Below, one piece after another: positions 47,895-57,515 of a DNA stretch of 61,133 bases. Positions within the stretch are counted from its first letter, which is position 1; each line of letters starts with the position of its first letter. The notes under the pieces are model-generated. The model did not search any database, was not told the origin of the DNA, and saw nothing but the letters and a program-made list of their open reading frames with translations. The stretch spans positions 1 through 61,133 of the forward strand of contig JAJDEO010000037.1 in the NCBI GenBank assembly GCA_029259745.1, in the 5' to 3' direction. Source of the stretch: Planctomycetota bacterium (GTDB taxonomy: Bacteria; Planctomycetota; B15-G4). Position numbers and translations under genes: made by a program.

Positions 47895-48782
47895 TCAGCC
47901 GACGCCGATCGCGAGCGACGGGCCGTGGCCTGCTTCGTCGCCGTCGGCGTCTTCGAACACGCTCACGACGTAGTTGCCCTTCGGAAAGGTGAGGAGCCGA
48001 CTCCAGCGCCCGTCGACAACCTCCATGACTGCAACCGTCGAAAGCAGTGCCGGCGCGTCAGTTGCGAAGCCGACGCCGACTCGCCCGTCCTCGGCGCCCG
48101 TTCCGTTCGCGTACATCGTCCCGAGCGAGCCGCTCTCCGGTGCCCACGAGAGCACCCAATCCACGCTGAGCCGCGTCGCCGTGCGGAAGTTGTCTGTCAC
48201 GAGACCTTCTTCGCGCAGCGTGATGTCGAACGTCGGCTGCACGGGAAGGACGTGATAGCGGAAGTCGAAGTCGGTGGCCTTCTCGACCTGCTTGACGGCC
48301 TTCTTCAGCGCGCCTCCGAACTTGCGCGCCGCCTTCTCGGCGCGTTTCTTCAGGCTCGCCTTGGCCGCCGCAAGCGCACCACCCTGACCTTCGTAGAATG
48401 CGTCGGGGTACTTGCCGACCAGCGAGGCGGTCTCGCCGGGCGCGTTCGCGAAATCGACGAGCGTTTTGTTCCCGCCCATGGCGATCGCGAGGAGGGCCGA
48501 GTCGTAGGCGTCACGGATCGCGCGCTGGACGGCGGCGAACTCGAGGAAGAACGCTTGGATCTCGACGTTTCCGAAGCCTTCCTCGGAGGCGGCCTTCGTG
48601 AAGTCCTTGATCACGACGACGCCGTCCTTCGTCGCCTCGTCGAGCGCTGACTTGAAGCCCTGGTCGGCCGACTTGATCACCGCGCCGAGGGCCTTGACCG
48701 CCTGCTTCTCGGTGAGCTGCGCGTCGGCAGACGGGACGAGCGTGAGTGCGAGAGCCGCGGTACAAAGAAGGCGTGCGATCAT
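47895..48782 (-). CDS. Exported protein, function unknown
   Basis: The 295-residue product has a signal peptide (ALALTLVPSADAQ). A helical middle (residues about 25-165, rich in Ala and Lys, LKKRAEKAARKFGGALKKAV) is followed by a beta-rich C-terminal part (TFDITLREEGL, NYVVSVFEDADGDEAG). The last part resembles a carboxypeptidase-regulatory or transthyretin-like domain, but this is weak. It is convergent with the acyltransferase gene. Confidence 0.72.
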   Translation of the reverse strand: MIARLLCTAALALTLVPSADAQLTEKQAVKALGAVIKSADQGFKSALDEATKDGVVVIKDFTKAASEEGFGNVEIQAFFLEFAAVQRAIRDAYDSALLAIAMGGNKTLVDFANAPGETASLVGKYPDAFYEGQGGALAAAKASLKKRAEKAARKFGGALKKAVKQVEKATDFDFRYHVLPVQPTFDITLREEGLVTDNFRTATRLSVDWVLSWAPESGSLGTMYANGTGAEDGRVGVGFATDAPALLSTVAVMEVVDGRWSRLLTFPKGNYVVSVFEDADGDEAGHGPSLAIGVG

Positions 48783-48895
48783 CGGAGGTATCCGTGGGAG
48801 GAGGCGGTCGCCGTCACCTGCACCTGCCCAGCGAGACGCGTCGAACAACCGCTCAGCTGCAGAGCGGCATCCGCGCGTGCGTCGAAGCCCGTCGA

Positions 48896-51343
48896 TCAGC
48901 CGGCGATGCCCTCGACGCCGTTCGTCGCGGCGACGTTGCCCTGCACTCCCGGGTCCGAACTCCAGAACTGGAAGTAGAACGGGAAGCCAGCGGGAATGCC
49001 CGTCGGCCAGAGGAACGGCAGCGTCAACGAACCGTCGGGGAAGGTGCCGAGCGAGAGGCTGAGCGCGATCGGCAGGGGGACGAGCGTGCCGCCCTTGAAG
49101 GGGACGTTGCCGGCCGCGAGACCGACGAAGAGGATCGACGGCGCGCTCGGCGGCGCATCGCGGACGACGAGTTGGCCCGGCTCGTTCGCGACGAGCGTGC
49201 CCGTGCCGATCAGACGCGGCGCGAGTCCATTCGTGCCGACCTTCGCGAAGCCGATGTCGACCCACGGGGCGATGCCGAAGCGTGCGACGAACGCATCGCC
49301 GCTTCCGCCGTTCGTCGAATCGAAGGGCGTGCCGGCGAGCGGCAGCAGCGTGGACGTCGTCTCGCCCGTCACCCACGCCGTACCGAGGTCGTCGAGGTCG
49401 AGACCGCCGATCGAATCGTCGCCCTCGCCGCCGTGGTAGCTGCTGAAGAGGAGTGCTGCGCCGCCGGGCGCGAGACGTGCGACGAAGCCGTCGCTGCCCG
49501 CGCCGCCGACGGGATCGGCCGTGCCGCCGCCGAGCGGGATGTCGGTCGACTCGGTCCAGCCAGCGAAGGTCACGGCGCCCGTCGCGCCGGGTTGCGCGGC
49601 CACGCCGGTGGCTTCTTCGTCGTCGCTGCCGCCGAAGTACGTCGACCACTCGAGCGTCGTGCCGTCGGCCGAAAGACGCAGCGCGAAGGCGTCGGAATCA
49701 CCGCCGGCGAACGTCGTCTGCAAGGCGCCAGGCGTCGTCGGGAAGTTGTCGTCGCGCGCCACGCCGGCGGCCACGATCGCACCGCTCGGTTCGACGTCGA
49801 TCGCGAGGATCTCCTCGAGATCGGGCCCGCCGATGTAGGTGCCGAAGATCAGCGTCGACACAGCGGCGTCGAAGCGCGCCACGAAGGCATCGCGCTGCGT
49901 GCCGGACGCGCCGTTGTACGTCTCGTCGAATGCGCCGACGCTCGTGGGCAGATCCGAGCTGCTCGTGAGCCCGCCGATCGTCACGACGCCGTCGTCGGCG
50001 AGGTGCACGCCGTAGGCTTCGTCGCGCAACGTGCCACCGTAGTAGCTCGACGCGACGAACGCCGTGCCGTCCGCCGAGAGCACCGTGACGAAGGCATCCG
50101 TGAAGACGAAGATCGCCGACTTCTCATCGCTGAACGCCGCCGGCGTGGTCGGGAAGTCGTCGGACGACGTGAAACCCGTGATCGCCACGTGGCCGCTCGC
50201 GTTCACGGACATGGCGCGCGGCCGGTCTTCTCCGGTGCCGCCGACGTACGTCGACCAGACGAGCGCTCCGTCACTCGCGAAGCGCGCGACGAACGCGTCT
50301 GCGCTTCCGGGCCGCGTGGGCTGGACGACGCCCGTCGTCGTCGGGAAGTCGGAGCTCGACGCACGACCTGTGAGGTAGACGTCGCTGCCGAAAACGCCGA
50401 GCGCGACGGCCGTCTCCTGCGTGAGGAAGTTCGTGTCGTTGCCGCCCAAGAACGTTGCGTGGACGAGCGCGCCCGCGTCGTCGTCGAAGCGCGCGAGGAA
50501 GGCGTCCGCGAGCCCCGAGATCGGATCGCCGATCGTCGTCGGGAAGTTCGCCGACGACGCCATGCCGGCGACGTAGACATCACCGTTCGGCACGACCTCG
50601 ATGTCGGCGCCGAGATCGCGCAGGTTGCCGCCGAGGTACGAGCCGTAGTCGAGCCCCGGGTCGATCACGAGCGGCCGCGTGGCGTCGTAGTCGTCGACCG
50701 CGAACGTGAGCGTGAGCGTCTCGGCGTCGACGCGGAAGCTCGCCTCGACGGGGACGCGTTCACCCTCGGCGCTTACGGTCCACGACGCCGGAATCGTCTG
50801 CTCGAGAACATCGACGGCCGTCGCAAGACTCACGCGGTCGGGCGCGAGACGTGTGACGTCGTCGACACCGACGCAGCGGATACGCACCTGCTCGAGGTCG
50901 GCACCGGGCGCGAGTTCGAGGTCGTACTCGAGTCCGTGCGCGGTTTCGTACACGCGCAGGTCGACACCGTCGTAAAGCCCGTGGTAGCGCACGGCCGCAT
51001 GCGTCGCGATGTTCTCACGGCGGTCGTCGCCGCGGTAGTGATGCACGCGCCCGAGGGCGGCACCGAGCGGCACGACGACGACGTCGTCGTGCGCGCCCTC
51101 GAACTGCAGTGCGAAGGACGTCCCGGGCGCATCGAGCGGATGCAGCGCGACCACGAGGGCGTCGGACGTCAGGAACGTCGTGGTGTCACCGCGACGCAAG
51201 ACGAACTGCACGTCGTCGCCAGACGCAAACGCGCGATGATCTTCGAACCCAGCACAACCGGCGACAGGGACGACGTGGGCGAGCGCATCGGGATCGAGGC
51301 ACGATGCGGTCAGCACCGCCGTCAAGAGGGACACGGCGAGCAT
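48896..51343 (-). CDS. SBBP-repeat secreted lipoprotein
   Basis: The 815-residue product starts with a lipoprotein-like signal (LLTAVLTASC). An N-terminal domain follows with YHGLYDGVDLRVYETAHGLE, as in SBBP-repeat proteins. Then come many beta-propeller repeats of the SBBP type (GSYLGGNLRD, STYVGGTGEDR, SSYYGGTLRDE, GTYIGGPDLEE, STYFGGSDDEE, SSYHGGEGDD), each paired with a VAITGFTSSDDFPTT-like segment. The C-terminal domain ends FPFYFQFWSSDPGVQGN and ATNGV, a feature of many secreted planctomycete proteins. It is a surface or secreted protein of unknown ligand. ATG at 51343 is used; a GTG nine bases upstream is the alternative. Confidence 0.87.
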   Translation of the reverse strand: MLAVSLLTAVLTASCLDPDALAHVVPVAGCAGFEDHRAFASGDDVQFVLRRGDTTTFLTSDALVVALHPLDAPGTSFALQFEGAHDDVVVVPLGAALGRVHHYRGDDRRENIATHAAVRYHGLYDGVDLRVYETAHGLEYDLELAPGADLEQVRIRCVGVDDVTRLAPDRVSLATAVDVLEQTIPASWTVSAEGERVPVEASFRVDAETLTLTFAVDDYDATRPLVIDPGLDYGSYLGGNLRDLGADIEVVPNGDVYVAGMASSANFPTTIGDPISGLADAFLARFDDDAGALVHATFLGGNDTNFLTQETAVALGVFGSDVYLTGRASSSDFPTTTGVVQPTRPGSADAFVARFASDGALVWSTYVGGTGEDRPRAMSVNASGHVAITGFTSSDDFPTTPAAFSDEKSAIFVFTDAFVTVLSADGTAFVASSYYGGTLRDEAYGVHLADDGVVTIGGLTSSSDLPTSVGAFDETYNGASGTQRDAFVARFDAAVSTLIFGTYIGGPDLEEILAIDVEPSGAIVAAGVARDDNFPTTPGALQTTFAGGDSDAFALRLSADGTTLEWSTYFGGSDDEEATGVAAQPGATGAVTFAGWTESTDIPLGGGTADPVGGAGSDGFVARLAPGGAALLFSSYHGGEGDDSIGGLDLDDLGTAWVTGETTSTLLPLAGTPFDSTNGGSGDAFVARFGIAPWVDIGFAKVGTNGLAPRLIGTGTLVANEPGQLVVRDAPPSAPSILFVGLAAGNVPFKGGTLVPLPIALSLSLGTFPDGSLTLPFLWPTGIPAGFPFYFQFWSSDPGVQGNVAATNGVEGIAG

Positions 51344-51424
51344 GGTGGACACCAGCGGGGAGAGTAGGACCGCGCGGGGAGGAGGGGAGAATCGCGGTCG
51401 GCGTCATGATAACCGCGCGTCCGC

Positions 51425-52534
51425 TCAGCGCGTGGATCGCTTCTCGGTGACATCCAGCACCGCTCGCACGGCCGGGATGTCGGCCAGGAGCACGCGCGAG
51501 TCGCCCCACGTCGGACCCCACTGCGGGCGGTAGGTTGCGAGGAGGTCCGCGCCGCCGCCGTCGTCGCCCCCGGACATCCGGAGCTTGTCGAGCAGTGCGA
51601 CGAGGTTGCGTGCATGCCTGCGCCCCAGTTCGTGCACGTCGGCCACGGAAAGGGCACGGGCGGCCGCGAGCGTCCACGAGCGGGCGCTCATGGCCAAGCG
51701 CGCGGCGGCGAGGAGATCCTCGCGCCCGACGAGCGGTTGTCCGGCGGCGTGGGCGCGGCGACACAAGTCGTAGAGGTGTTCGATCCCGCGCTCTTCGACG
51801 ATGCGGTCGACGAGCAGGAAGCCGCAGCCGTAGAGTCCCGGGCGTACATCCGTCGACGCCTTGAGAGCATCGAGCCCGTGGACGTGGGCTGCGAAGATCG
51901 AATCGAGTTCGAGCTGTGCGTCGGTGCTGAGCAGGATGCGGCTCGGAAGCGCCGTGCGCCCGTAGATGGACGGCATGTCGACGTGCAAACGCATCGAGAG
52001 CCCGCCGAGCGCGCCACCGGCATCGCTGAGACGCCCTGCGCGAATGCGCGCCGCCGTCTCGCGGCAGACCTGCGTGGCGACCCAGTCGGCGACACCTTCT
52101 TCGACGACCGGCGGCAAGCACCGCCACGGCGCCTCGACGAGCGCGTGCACGACCTCGTGCGCAAGCGTCGCGCGCATGCGCTCAGGTGATGCGCGCCGCA
52201 GATGAATGCGACCCGTGTCGACGACATGGAACCCGTCGACGTCGTGCCCCGCCATCTCACCGCGGAAGAGCGACAGTTCGTCCTGCACCCAGACCTCGAG
52301 CTGCTTGTCACGCGTGCCCGGAAGCGCCGCGAGAACCGCCGGCTTGACCTCCGCGAGCATGCGCGCGACGTCCACCGCCACGCCCCGACCGGCAGCGCGC
52401 ACCACGTCGGCGGCAGCGCGCGTCTCCACGTTCGCACCCGCTACGAAGGCCGCATGACGGGGTGTCGGCGCGCGACAACCCGACGCACAGAGCGCCGCGA
52501 CGAGAACGAAAGTGAGTGCGATCGGTGACCTCAT
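51425..52534 (-). CDS. Zinc metallopeptidase-like lipoprotein (gluzincin)
   Basis: The 369-residue product has a lipoprotein signal (LVAALCASGC). LAHEVVHALVEAP supplies the HExxH zinc site, and the third ligand is the Glu in VVEEGVADWVA, about 20 residues downstream. This is the pattern of gluzincin peptidases. The family is not recognised more precisely and the substrate is unknown. Its exported, lipid-anchored location suggests a role at the cell envelope. The ATG at 52534 opens the signal peptide. Confidence 0.8.
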   Translation of the reverse strand: MRSPIALTFVLVAALCASGCRAPTPRHAAFVAGANVETRAAADVVRAAGRGVAVDVARMLAEVKPAVLAALPGTRDKQLEVWVQDELSLFRGEMAGHDVDGFHVVDTGRIHLRRASPERMRATLAHEVVHALVEAPWRCLPPVVEEGVADWVATQVCRETAARIRAGRLSDAGGALGGLSMRLHVDMPSIYGRTALPSRILLSTDAQLELDSIFAAHVHGLDALKASTDVRPGLYGCGFLLVDRIVEERGIEHLYDLCRRAHAAGQPLVGREDLLAAARLAMSARSWTLAAARALSVADVHELGRRHARNLVALLDKLRMSGGDDGGGADLLATYRPQWGPTWGDSRVLLADIPAVRAVLDVTEKRSTR

Positions 52535-52642
52535 GAGCGAAGTCTATCCCGCGTTCAGCAAGCTGGCCGGTCAGCCAAGGGACACGTGACAACGCGTTGA
52601 GGAAGCGTCTTCGTTCGAGACACACGGTCGCCGATCCCGCGC

Positions 52643-53178
52643 ATGCTGACGCCGCGACGCGGCACCGGCCTCACGATCGACAACGACTCGACGGCGATCG
52701 ACCTCAGCGGCGCAACCTCCTGCGGCGGCCCCGGCGGTCAGACACCCGGCACGTTCCCGGGTTGTTGCGAAGGTCAGTTCGGCGACCTTTGGACGGGCGA
52801 GCTGGCGCACCTGAAGATCGAAGGACGCAACGCTGAGATCACGTCGCCCGAGCAAGTCGGGCAGCTCGTCAACCTGACGCTCGGTGGCTCGCCGGGCGCT
52901 GCCGTCGTGTTGCTCGTCGGCACGCCGTCGGCGCCTTCGGCTACGTCAAGAAGCTCAACGGCGTCGTCATGGCGCCGTCGTTCCTGTCGATCTTCCTCGG
53001 CACACTCGGCTCACCGGCGACCCTGCAGATCTCGACGACGATCCCGGACATCTCTCCGCTCGACGTCGTCACCATCGCCGTGCAGGGCGTGTTCGTCTCG
53101 ACGACCGGTGAGGTCGTGATCGGCTCGCCCTCGCACTTGACCGTGCTGAACTTGCGTCGAGTCGGCTCGGGTCAGTAG
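52643..53178 (+). pseudogene. Frameshifted remnant of a secreted-protein gene
   Basis: The first half reads in one frame (SGATSCGGPGGQTPGTFPG to AVVLLVGTPS), and the second half in another (FGYVKKLNGVVMAPSFLSIF to SHLTVLNLRRVGSGQ). The switch is near 52925-52945. The joined translation looks like the C-terminal sandwich domain common in secreted proteins of this lineage. No signal peptide or good start precedes it. It is either a decayed gene or a sequencing error; no slippery heptamer is present. Confidence 0.55.
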
Positions 53179-53588
53179 CGCCCGGCGCTCGTCAGATGAC
53201 CTGAGCCATCGAAGCGCACCCAGTAGCGGTGCGGATAGAAGAGGTACGTGTCGCCGCCGGGCGGACCCTGACGGCGGATGCGCGAGGGATGCGCCTGCAG
53301 CGCGTAGACGACGTGCTCGCGCGTCATCCCGGTGACGAGTTCGTGCCCGAGGATCGCCGCCGTGCGCGTCTCCCCGGGAGCGTCGTCGCTGACGAGGTAG
53401 GCGTCGCGCGCCTCGACGACGAGCGGCAAACTCATCGCGGCGACGTGCTCGGCCGGCACGACGACGAGTGTCTCACCCAAGGTCAGCGTAGCTTCCGGAT
53501 CCCAGGGATCGAGCCGCGGCGCGAGGACGAAGCACCCGCTGAGGAGCAGTGCGGGAATGACGAGAGCGAGCAGGCGTGGTGCAGTCAT
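53172..53588 (-). CDS. Small lipoprotein, function unknown
   Basis: The 138-residue product has a lipoprotein signal (ALLLSGC) and a short mature part with GHELVTGMTREHVVYALQAH. This resembles the SmpA/OmlA-type entry GMTxxxV and the end YPHRYWVRFDGSGHL. A BamE-like fold is possible. The 3' end overlaps the preceding plus-strand remnant by seven bases. Confidence 0.7.
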   Translation of the reverse strand: MTAPRLLALVIPALLLSGCFVLAPRLDPWDPEATLTLGETLVVVPAEHVAAMSLPLVVEARDAYLVSDDAPGETRTAAILGHELVTGMTREHVVYALQAHPSRIRRQGPPGGDTYLFYPHRYWVRFDGSGHLTSAGRY

Positions 53589-53715
53589 GGCTGAGAGCTT
53601 AGCCCGGATTTCTCACACTGATCTACACCGGGTTCTGCATGGACGACCTCTCGGTCACGCACGGCGCACTCTGAGCCAGGCTGATAGGCGCCATCAGGCC
53701 GTGGCGAGGGCGCCG

Positions 53716-54045
53716 TCAGGCCGTGGCGAACAACATGATGACGTGCCCGGCCACGAGCGCGACGTTGAGCACGCCGACGACGTAGGCGCTGCGGCGCGTG
53801 GCCGACCGCTGAGCGAGCAGCGCCGTGACGGCCGCGAGCACGAGCTGCAGCGGCATGTTGAGCACCGTCCACCGCAGAAGCGGACTCATCACGCGCTCGG
53901 TCGTCATCGCGAACACCCCGTCGTCGCCGCCGACCAAGAGCTGCGTTGCGAAGAAGACCAGCGGGATCACGATGAGCCAGATCAACGTCCGCGGAAGCGA
54001 CTCCGGCGTGCGAACGCGATCGTGACGCGCCTTGTGACCGACCAT
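53716..54045 (-). CDS. Small membrane protein
   Basis: The 109-residue protein has about three hydrophobic segments (LIWLIVIPLVFFATQLLV, MPLQLVLAAVTALLA, YVVGVLNVALVAGHVIMLF). No family is recognised. It follows the PF00884 enzyme gene by 27 bases on the same strand, so they may be cotranscribed. Confidence 0.65.
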   Translation of the reverse strand: MVGHKARHDRVRTPESLPRTLIWLIVIPLVFFATQLLVGGDDGVFAMTTERVMSPLLRWTVLNMPLQLVLAAVTALLAQRSATRRSAYVVGVLNVALVAGHVIMLFATA

Positions 54046-54072
54046 CCCCCGACCCTCCTCTTCAAGCTCAAC

Positions 54073-56364
54073 TCATCGACGCATCCGGCGGCACCACTCG
54101 CAGTCGTCGTCTTCCCAGAAGCTCACGTCCTCTTCGACCTCCTGATCGACGTAGCCGAGCGCGGCAAGCTGAGCCAGGAACTCCGGCGACTCGTTGGCGT
54201 CTCCGCGCAACCCGGGGCCGGCGTCCTCCAGCCACGCGATGAGTTGGGTGCGGAGTTCGCGCGCTCGCTCCGGCTTCTCGTCGACGAGATCCACGAGACA
54301 CTCAGGGTCGGCGGCGAGGTCGAAGAGCTCGACCTGGTGCGACACGAATGCGCGCACCGAGTGCGGCGAGTCGTGCTCGACGAGGTGCAAGATGAGGTAG
54401 TCGTCACCGACCTCGAGCGACGCCGAGTGCCCGCTCGACGAGATCGTGTAGCGCTCCGGCTCCGTCGGCTCGCTGCCCACGAGTTCTGTGAGGTCGCGCC
54501 CCGGAAAATCCGGAGCGCTCAGGCCGGCGAGTTCGGCCAGCGTGTGCCCGACGTCGTAGTTCGTGATCGGCTCGGCCACCTTCACGCCGCGCGGGCCATC
54601 GGGCCAGCGGATCATCATCGGGACGCGCAACGAGCCCGGGTACAGCTCGGCGTGCTCGAAGTAGACGCCGCTCTCGCCGAGTCCTTCGCCGTGGTCCGAC
54701 GTCAGCGCGATGATCGCGTTCTCGAGTTGCTCGAAGCCGAGCAGACGTCCGAGTTGATCGTCGAGGTAGCTGACCTCGCCCTTGTACTGGGCGCGTGGGA
54801 AGTCGAGGTCGCGCAGACCCTGCATGTCACTCGGAAGCTCGTCGTTGGGCACGCCAGGGTCGGGCAGCGACGGATCGAAGGGATCGATGTCCTTGTCGTA
54901 GTAGCTGCGGTCGAACGTGCCCGGCGGTACATACGGCCAGTGCGCATCGAACACGTGGACCCAGACGAACAGTGGCTGGCCCTCGGCATCGTCGAGCCAG
55001 GCTTCGGTCATGTCGATGATCTCGACCGCGTCACGCGGAACGCGCGGCGGCCAGTTCATGCGGTCGAACCCCTGACCGAGTCCACTTCCGTTGTGACCGA
55101 GGTGCGCCGTCCCGAGCGCGGCCATCGTGACGTAACCGGCCTCGGCAAACGTCTCGGCAAGCGTACGCGCGCCCTCCGAAAGGCGCAGGCGGTTGACGAC
55201 GATCCCCGTGTCGCGCGGCGGAATGCCCGTCATCATCGAGATGTGCGAGGGGTTCGTGACGTTCGAGGGCGCGATGCAGTCGAGGAACAGCACGCCCTCG
55301 GCGGCAAGCGCATCGATGTGCGGCGTGCTCACTCCCACACCGTCTTCGGCGACGCCGATGTGGTCGGCGCGGTGAGTGTCACTCGTGATGAAGAGGACGT
55401 TCGGGCGCGACTCGGCGGCTTCACCCCACAGGGCGACCTCGCCGACGACCCAAGCCTGTTCGGGGCCTCTGAGCGAGAAACGCACCGTGAGATTGCGGCC
55501 CGCGTACTCGGAGAGATCGACGCGCTCGGATGCCCATGTCGTGGCCTCGAGCGGCGCACGGAAGCTCTCCTGCATCAGCACCTTGCCATCGAAGTCGAGC
55601 AACGAGAGCAGGAGCGTTGCGTCGTCACCACCGAGGGGCTCGAAGGTTCGACCGTAGGAGAAGCGCAGCTCCGCCCCGCCGCCGACCTCGACCATGGCCT
55701 CGATCGGCCGGTCGGTGACGACGCGCTGGGCAAGCCGCGAAGCGTGTCCGAGCGCAAACGCGAGCGGCGGACCGTCGGGTGACGGCAGCAGAGCGCCCGG
55801 CGGGATGTAGAGCGTCTCGATCGTCACCACGCGCACGGCACGGTGGCTCTTGCCTCCGAAGACGACCTGCATCGTGTCGCAGATGCCGGTCTTGCCGCCC
55901 ATCTCGAGCGGGATGTTGATCGGCGCCGGCACGTCGCCGCGCACGAGATAAGCGCTCGGCGAACGATGCACGAGCTTGCCGTCGCGGAAGAACGCGATCG
56001 ACGCCCAGCCGAGGCCCTGGAAGGTGTAAGCCAGGCGGACGCTGTTGAACGTCGCCAGATCGAACTCGCCTTTGCGCTCGAGGACGATGTTCGGCTCGTC
56101 GGCGCTCGCGCGCACGAGCAGCGTGCGCTTGTCGGTACCTGGGATCTTGGCGAAGCGACGTGCCGGACTCTCGACCTCCCAGTTGGTCACGTCGGTCGGG
56201 ATGTCGAAGTGGTCGATGACCGTCTCGCTCCCCAGCGCCGGTGAGTCGAGCACACCGTCGAGGTCGAGACGTTCGAAACGCTGCGGCTCGACACCGTCGA
56301 GCTCGGGTTTCGAACACGCCGTGAGTGTCACGACGAAGAGCGCGATGACGAGGCCGCGCAGCAT
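54073..56364 (-). CDS. PF00884 (sulfatase-superfamily) lipoprotein with Thr at nucleophile site
   Basis: The 763-residue product has a lipoprotein signal (VVTLTACSK) and a beta-rich N-terminal part (about residues 20-315). The alkaline-phosphatase-superfamily domain starts at RPNVLFITSDTHRADHIG (320). The usual formylglycine motif C/S-x-P-x-R reads T-N-P-S-H here (Thr370), and TSDHGE supplies metal ligands further on. Thr at this place is normal in phosphoglycerol or phosphoethanolamine transferases and phosphatases, so a sulfatase role is doubtful. The C-terminus ends AQLAALGYVDQ and an acidic Cys tail. ATG at 56364 opens the signal. Confidence 0.83.
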   Translation of the reverse strand: MLRGLVIALFVVTLTACSKPELDGVEPQRFERLDLDGVLDSPALGSETVIDHFDIPTDVTNWEVESPARRFAKIPGTDKRTLLVRASADEPNIVLERKGEFDLATFNSVRLAYTFQGLGWASIAFFRDGKLVHRSPSAYLVRGDVPAPINIPLEMGGKTGICDTMQVVFGGKSHRAVRVVTIETLYIPPGALLPSPDGPPLAFALGHASRLAQRVVTDRPIEAMVEVGGGAELRFSYGRTFEPLGGDDATLLLSLLDFDGKVLMQESFRAPLEATTWASERVDLSEYAGRNLTVRFSLRGPEQAWVVGEVALWGEAAESRPNVLFITSDTHRADHIGVAEDGVGVSTPHIDALAAEGVLFLDCIAPSNVTNPSHISMMTGIPPRDTGIVVNRLRLSEGARTLAETFAEAGYVTMAALGTAHLGHNGSGLGQGFDRMNWPPRVPRDAVEIIDMTEAWLDDAEGQPLFVWVHVFDAHWPYVPPGTFDRSYYDKDIDPFDPSLPDPGVPNDELPSDMQGLRDLDFPRAQYKGEVSYLDDQLGRLLGFEQLENAIIALTSDHGEGLGESGVYFEHAELYPGSLRVPMMIRWPDGPRGVKVAEPITNYDVGHTLAELAGLSAPDFPGRDLTELVGSEPTEPERYTISSSGHSASLEVGDDYLILHLVEHDSPHSVRAFVSHQVELFDLAADPECLVDLVDEKPERARELRTQLIAWLEDAGPGLRGDANESPEFLAQLAALGYVDQEVEEDVSFWEDDDCEWCRRMRR

Positions 56365-56493
56365 GCGCACGGGGTCGACGAGAGACGACGAAGGCAGCAC
56401 GGAAAACCCCAGGGAGATGGGCGGAGCACCGCAGGCTACGTCTTTGCGGCCAGGTGAGCTACCCGTGTGCCGGACTGCTACACTCCCGGGCCC

Positions 56494-57375
56494 ATGTCGT
56501 CGCCCACGCCCCCGTTCACGCCCGCGCAACTCCTCGAGCTCGAGGCCGAGGCAGCCCGCCACGTCCGGCGCATCGCGACGCAGATCGTCGCGCCCACGCT
56601 TGGCGAGCGGGACGACGACCATCGCTGGGCCACCGAGACCCAAGTGCACACCGCGCACGACGAGGTCGCCGGCGCAGCGTTCGCGGAAGCGTTCTCCGCA
56701 TCTTTCCCCGGTCACGGGCTGATCATCGAGGACCGCGCGCCACTCGGCACGGACCGCCGCTGTGTCTGGCACGTCGACCCGATCGACGGCAGCGCGAACC
56801 ACCTGCGCGGGATTCCGTACGTGGCCGTCACCGTCGGGCTCGTCGTCGATGGCGAGCCGCTCGTCGGCGTCGTGCATGACGTCATCCGCGCGATCACGCT
56901 GAGCGCCACGCGCGGTCAGGGGGCGCGGCAGGTCTCTGCGGGCAGCGACACGCCGACGCCGATGCCGCACGTCCGCGACGACGTCGAACTGCGCGACGCC
57001 ATGCTCATCGCGCACCTCTCGAAGCGCGGCCCGCTGGTCGGGCGCCCCGATGCGCTGGCGTCGCTGCTCTGGCGCGTCCGGAAAATCCGCTGCATGGGCT
57101 CGATCGCGCTCGACCTGGCCCTCCTGGCCACCGGCGAGGCCGACCTGCTGGTCGTCGGACGTGGCACGAGCCAGCGCATGCTCGACATCCTCGGCGGGCT
57201 CGTCGTGCTCGAAGAGTGCGGCGGACGCGTCTGCACGGCCTCTGGAACGCCGATTTCGGAAACCACGCGCACGCTCATCGCCGGCTCTCCGCGCCTCTGC
57301 AAAGAGTTCATCGAGGTCATGGCGCCCCACGACCTCGAAGGTTGGACATCCGACCAGGCCGCTGCCCCGTACTGA
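56494..57375 (+). CDS. Inositol monophosphatase-family phosphatase
   Basis: The 293-residue protein has the family blocks: IIED (near 80) in place of the usual GEE, HVDPIDGSANH (93-103) for metal and phosphate, GSIALDLALLATGEAD, and RMLDILGG for the last metal ligand. Members hydrolyse inositol phosphate, fructose bisphosphate, 3'-phosphoadenosine phosphates or similar; the exact substrate is open. A TACACT hexamer at 56479-56484 lies ten bases before the ATG, so the transcript may be nearly leaderless. Confidence 0.86.
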   Translation: MSSPTPPFTPAQLLELEAEAARHVRRIATQIVAPTLGERDDDHRWATETQVHTAHDEVAGAAFAEAFSASFPGHGLIIEDRAPLGTDRRCVWHVDPIDGSANHLRGIPYVAVTVGLVVDGEPLVGVVHDVIRAITLSATRGQGARQVSAGSDTPTPMPHVRDDVELRDAMLIAHLSKRGPLVGRPDALASLLWRVRKIRCMGSIALDLALLATGEADLLVVGRGTSQRMLDILGGLVVLEECGGRVCTASGTPISETTRTLIAGSPRLCKEFIEVMAPHDLEGWTSDQAAAPY

Positions 57376-57515
57376 CCCGCCGCGTCCCGATTCCGTGTCA
57401 CAAGCGTGGCCGGCACGTCCCAGCGTCGGTCGCGGTGCTAAGTTGGCGCCGTGCTGCGCGTCGAGGCCCCTTTACTCCGCGACAGCCCTGGCACCCCATC
57501 GAAGCGTGAGGACCG

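Noticed and set aside
48746..51367. An 873-codon plus-strand open frame opposite the SBBP-repeat gene
   Set aside because: It mirrors the repeats of the real gene and has no motif of its own.
52920..52950. Programmed frameshift in the secreted-protein remnant
   Set aside because: No slippery heptamer, no supporting ribosome-binding-like sequence or hairpin was seen; the gene also lacks a proper start.
54073..56364. Annotation as a true sulfatase
   Set aside because: The formylglycine position is Thr, not Cys or Ser, so only superfamily membership is claimed.
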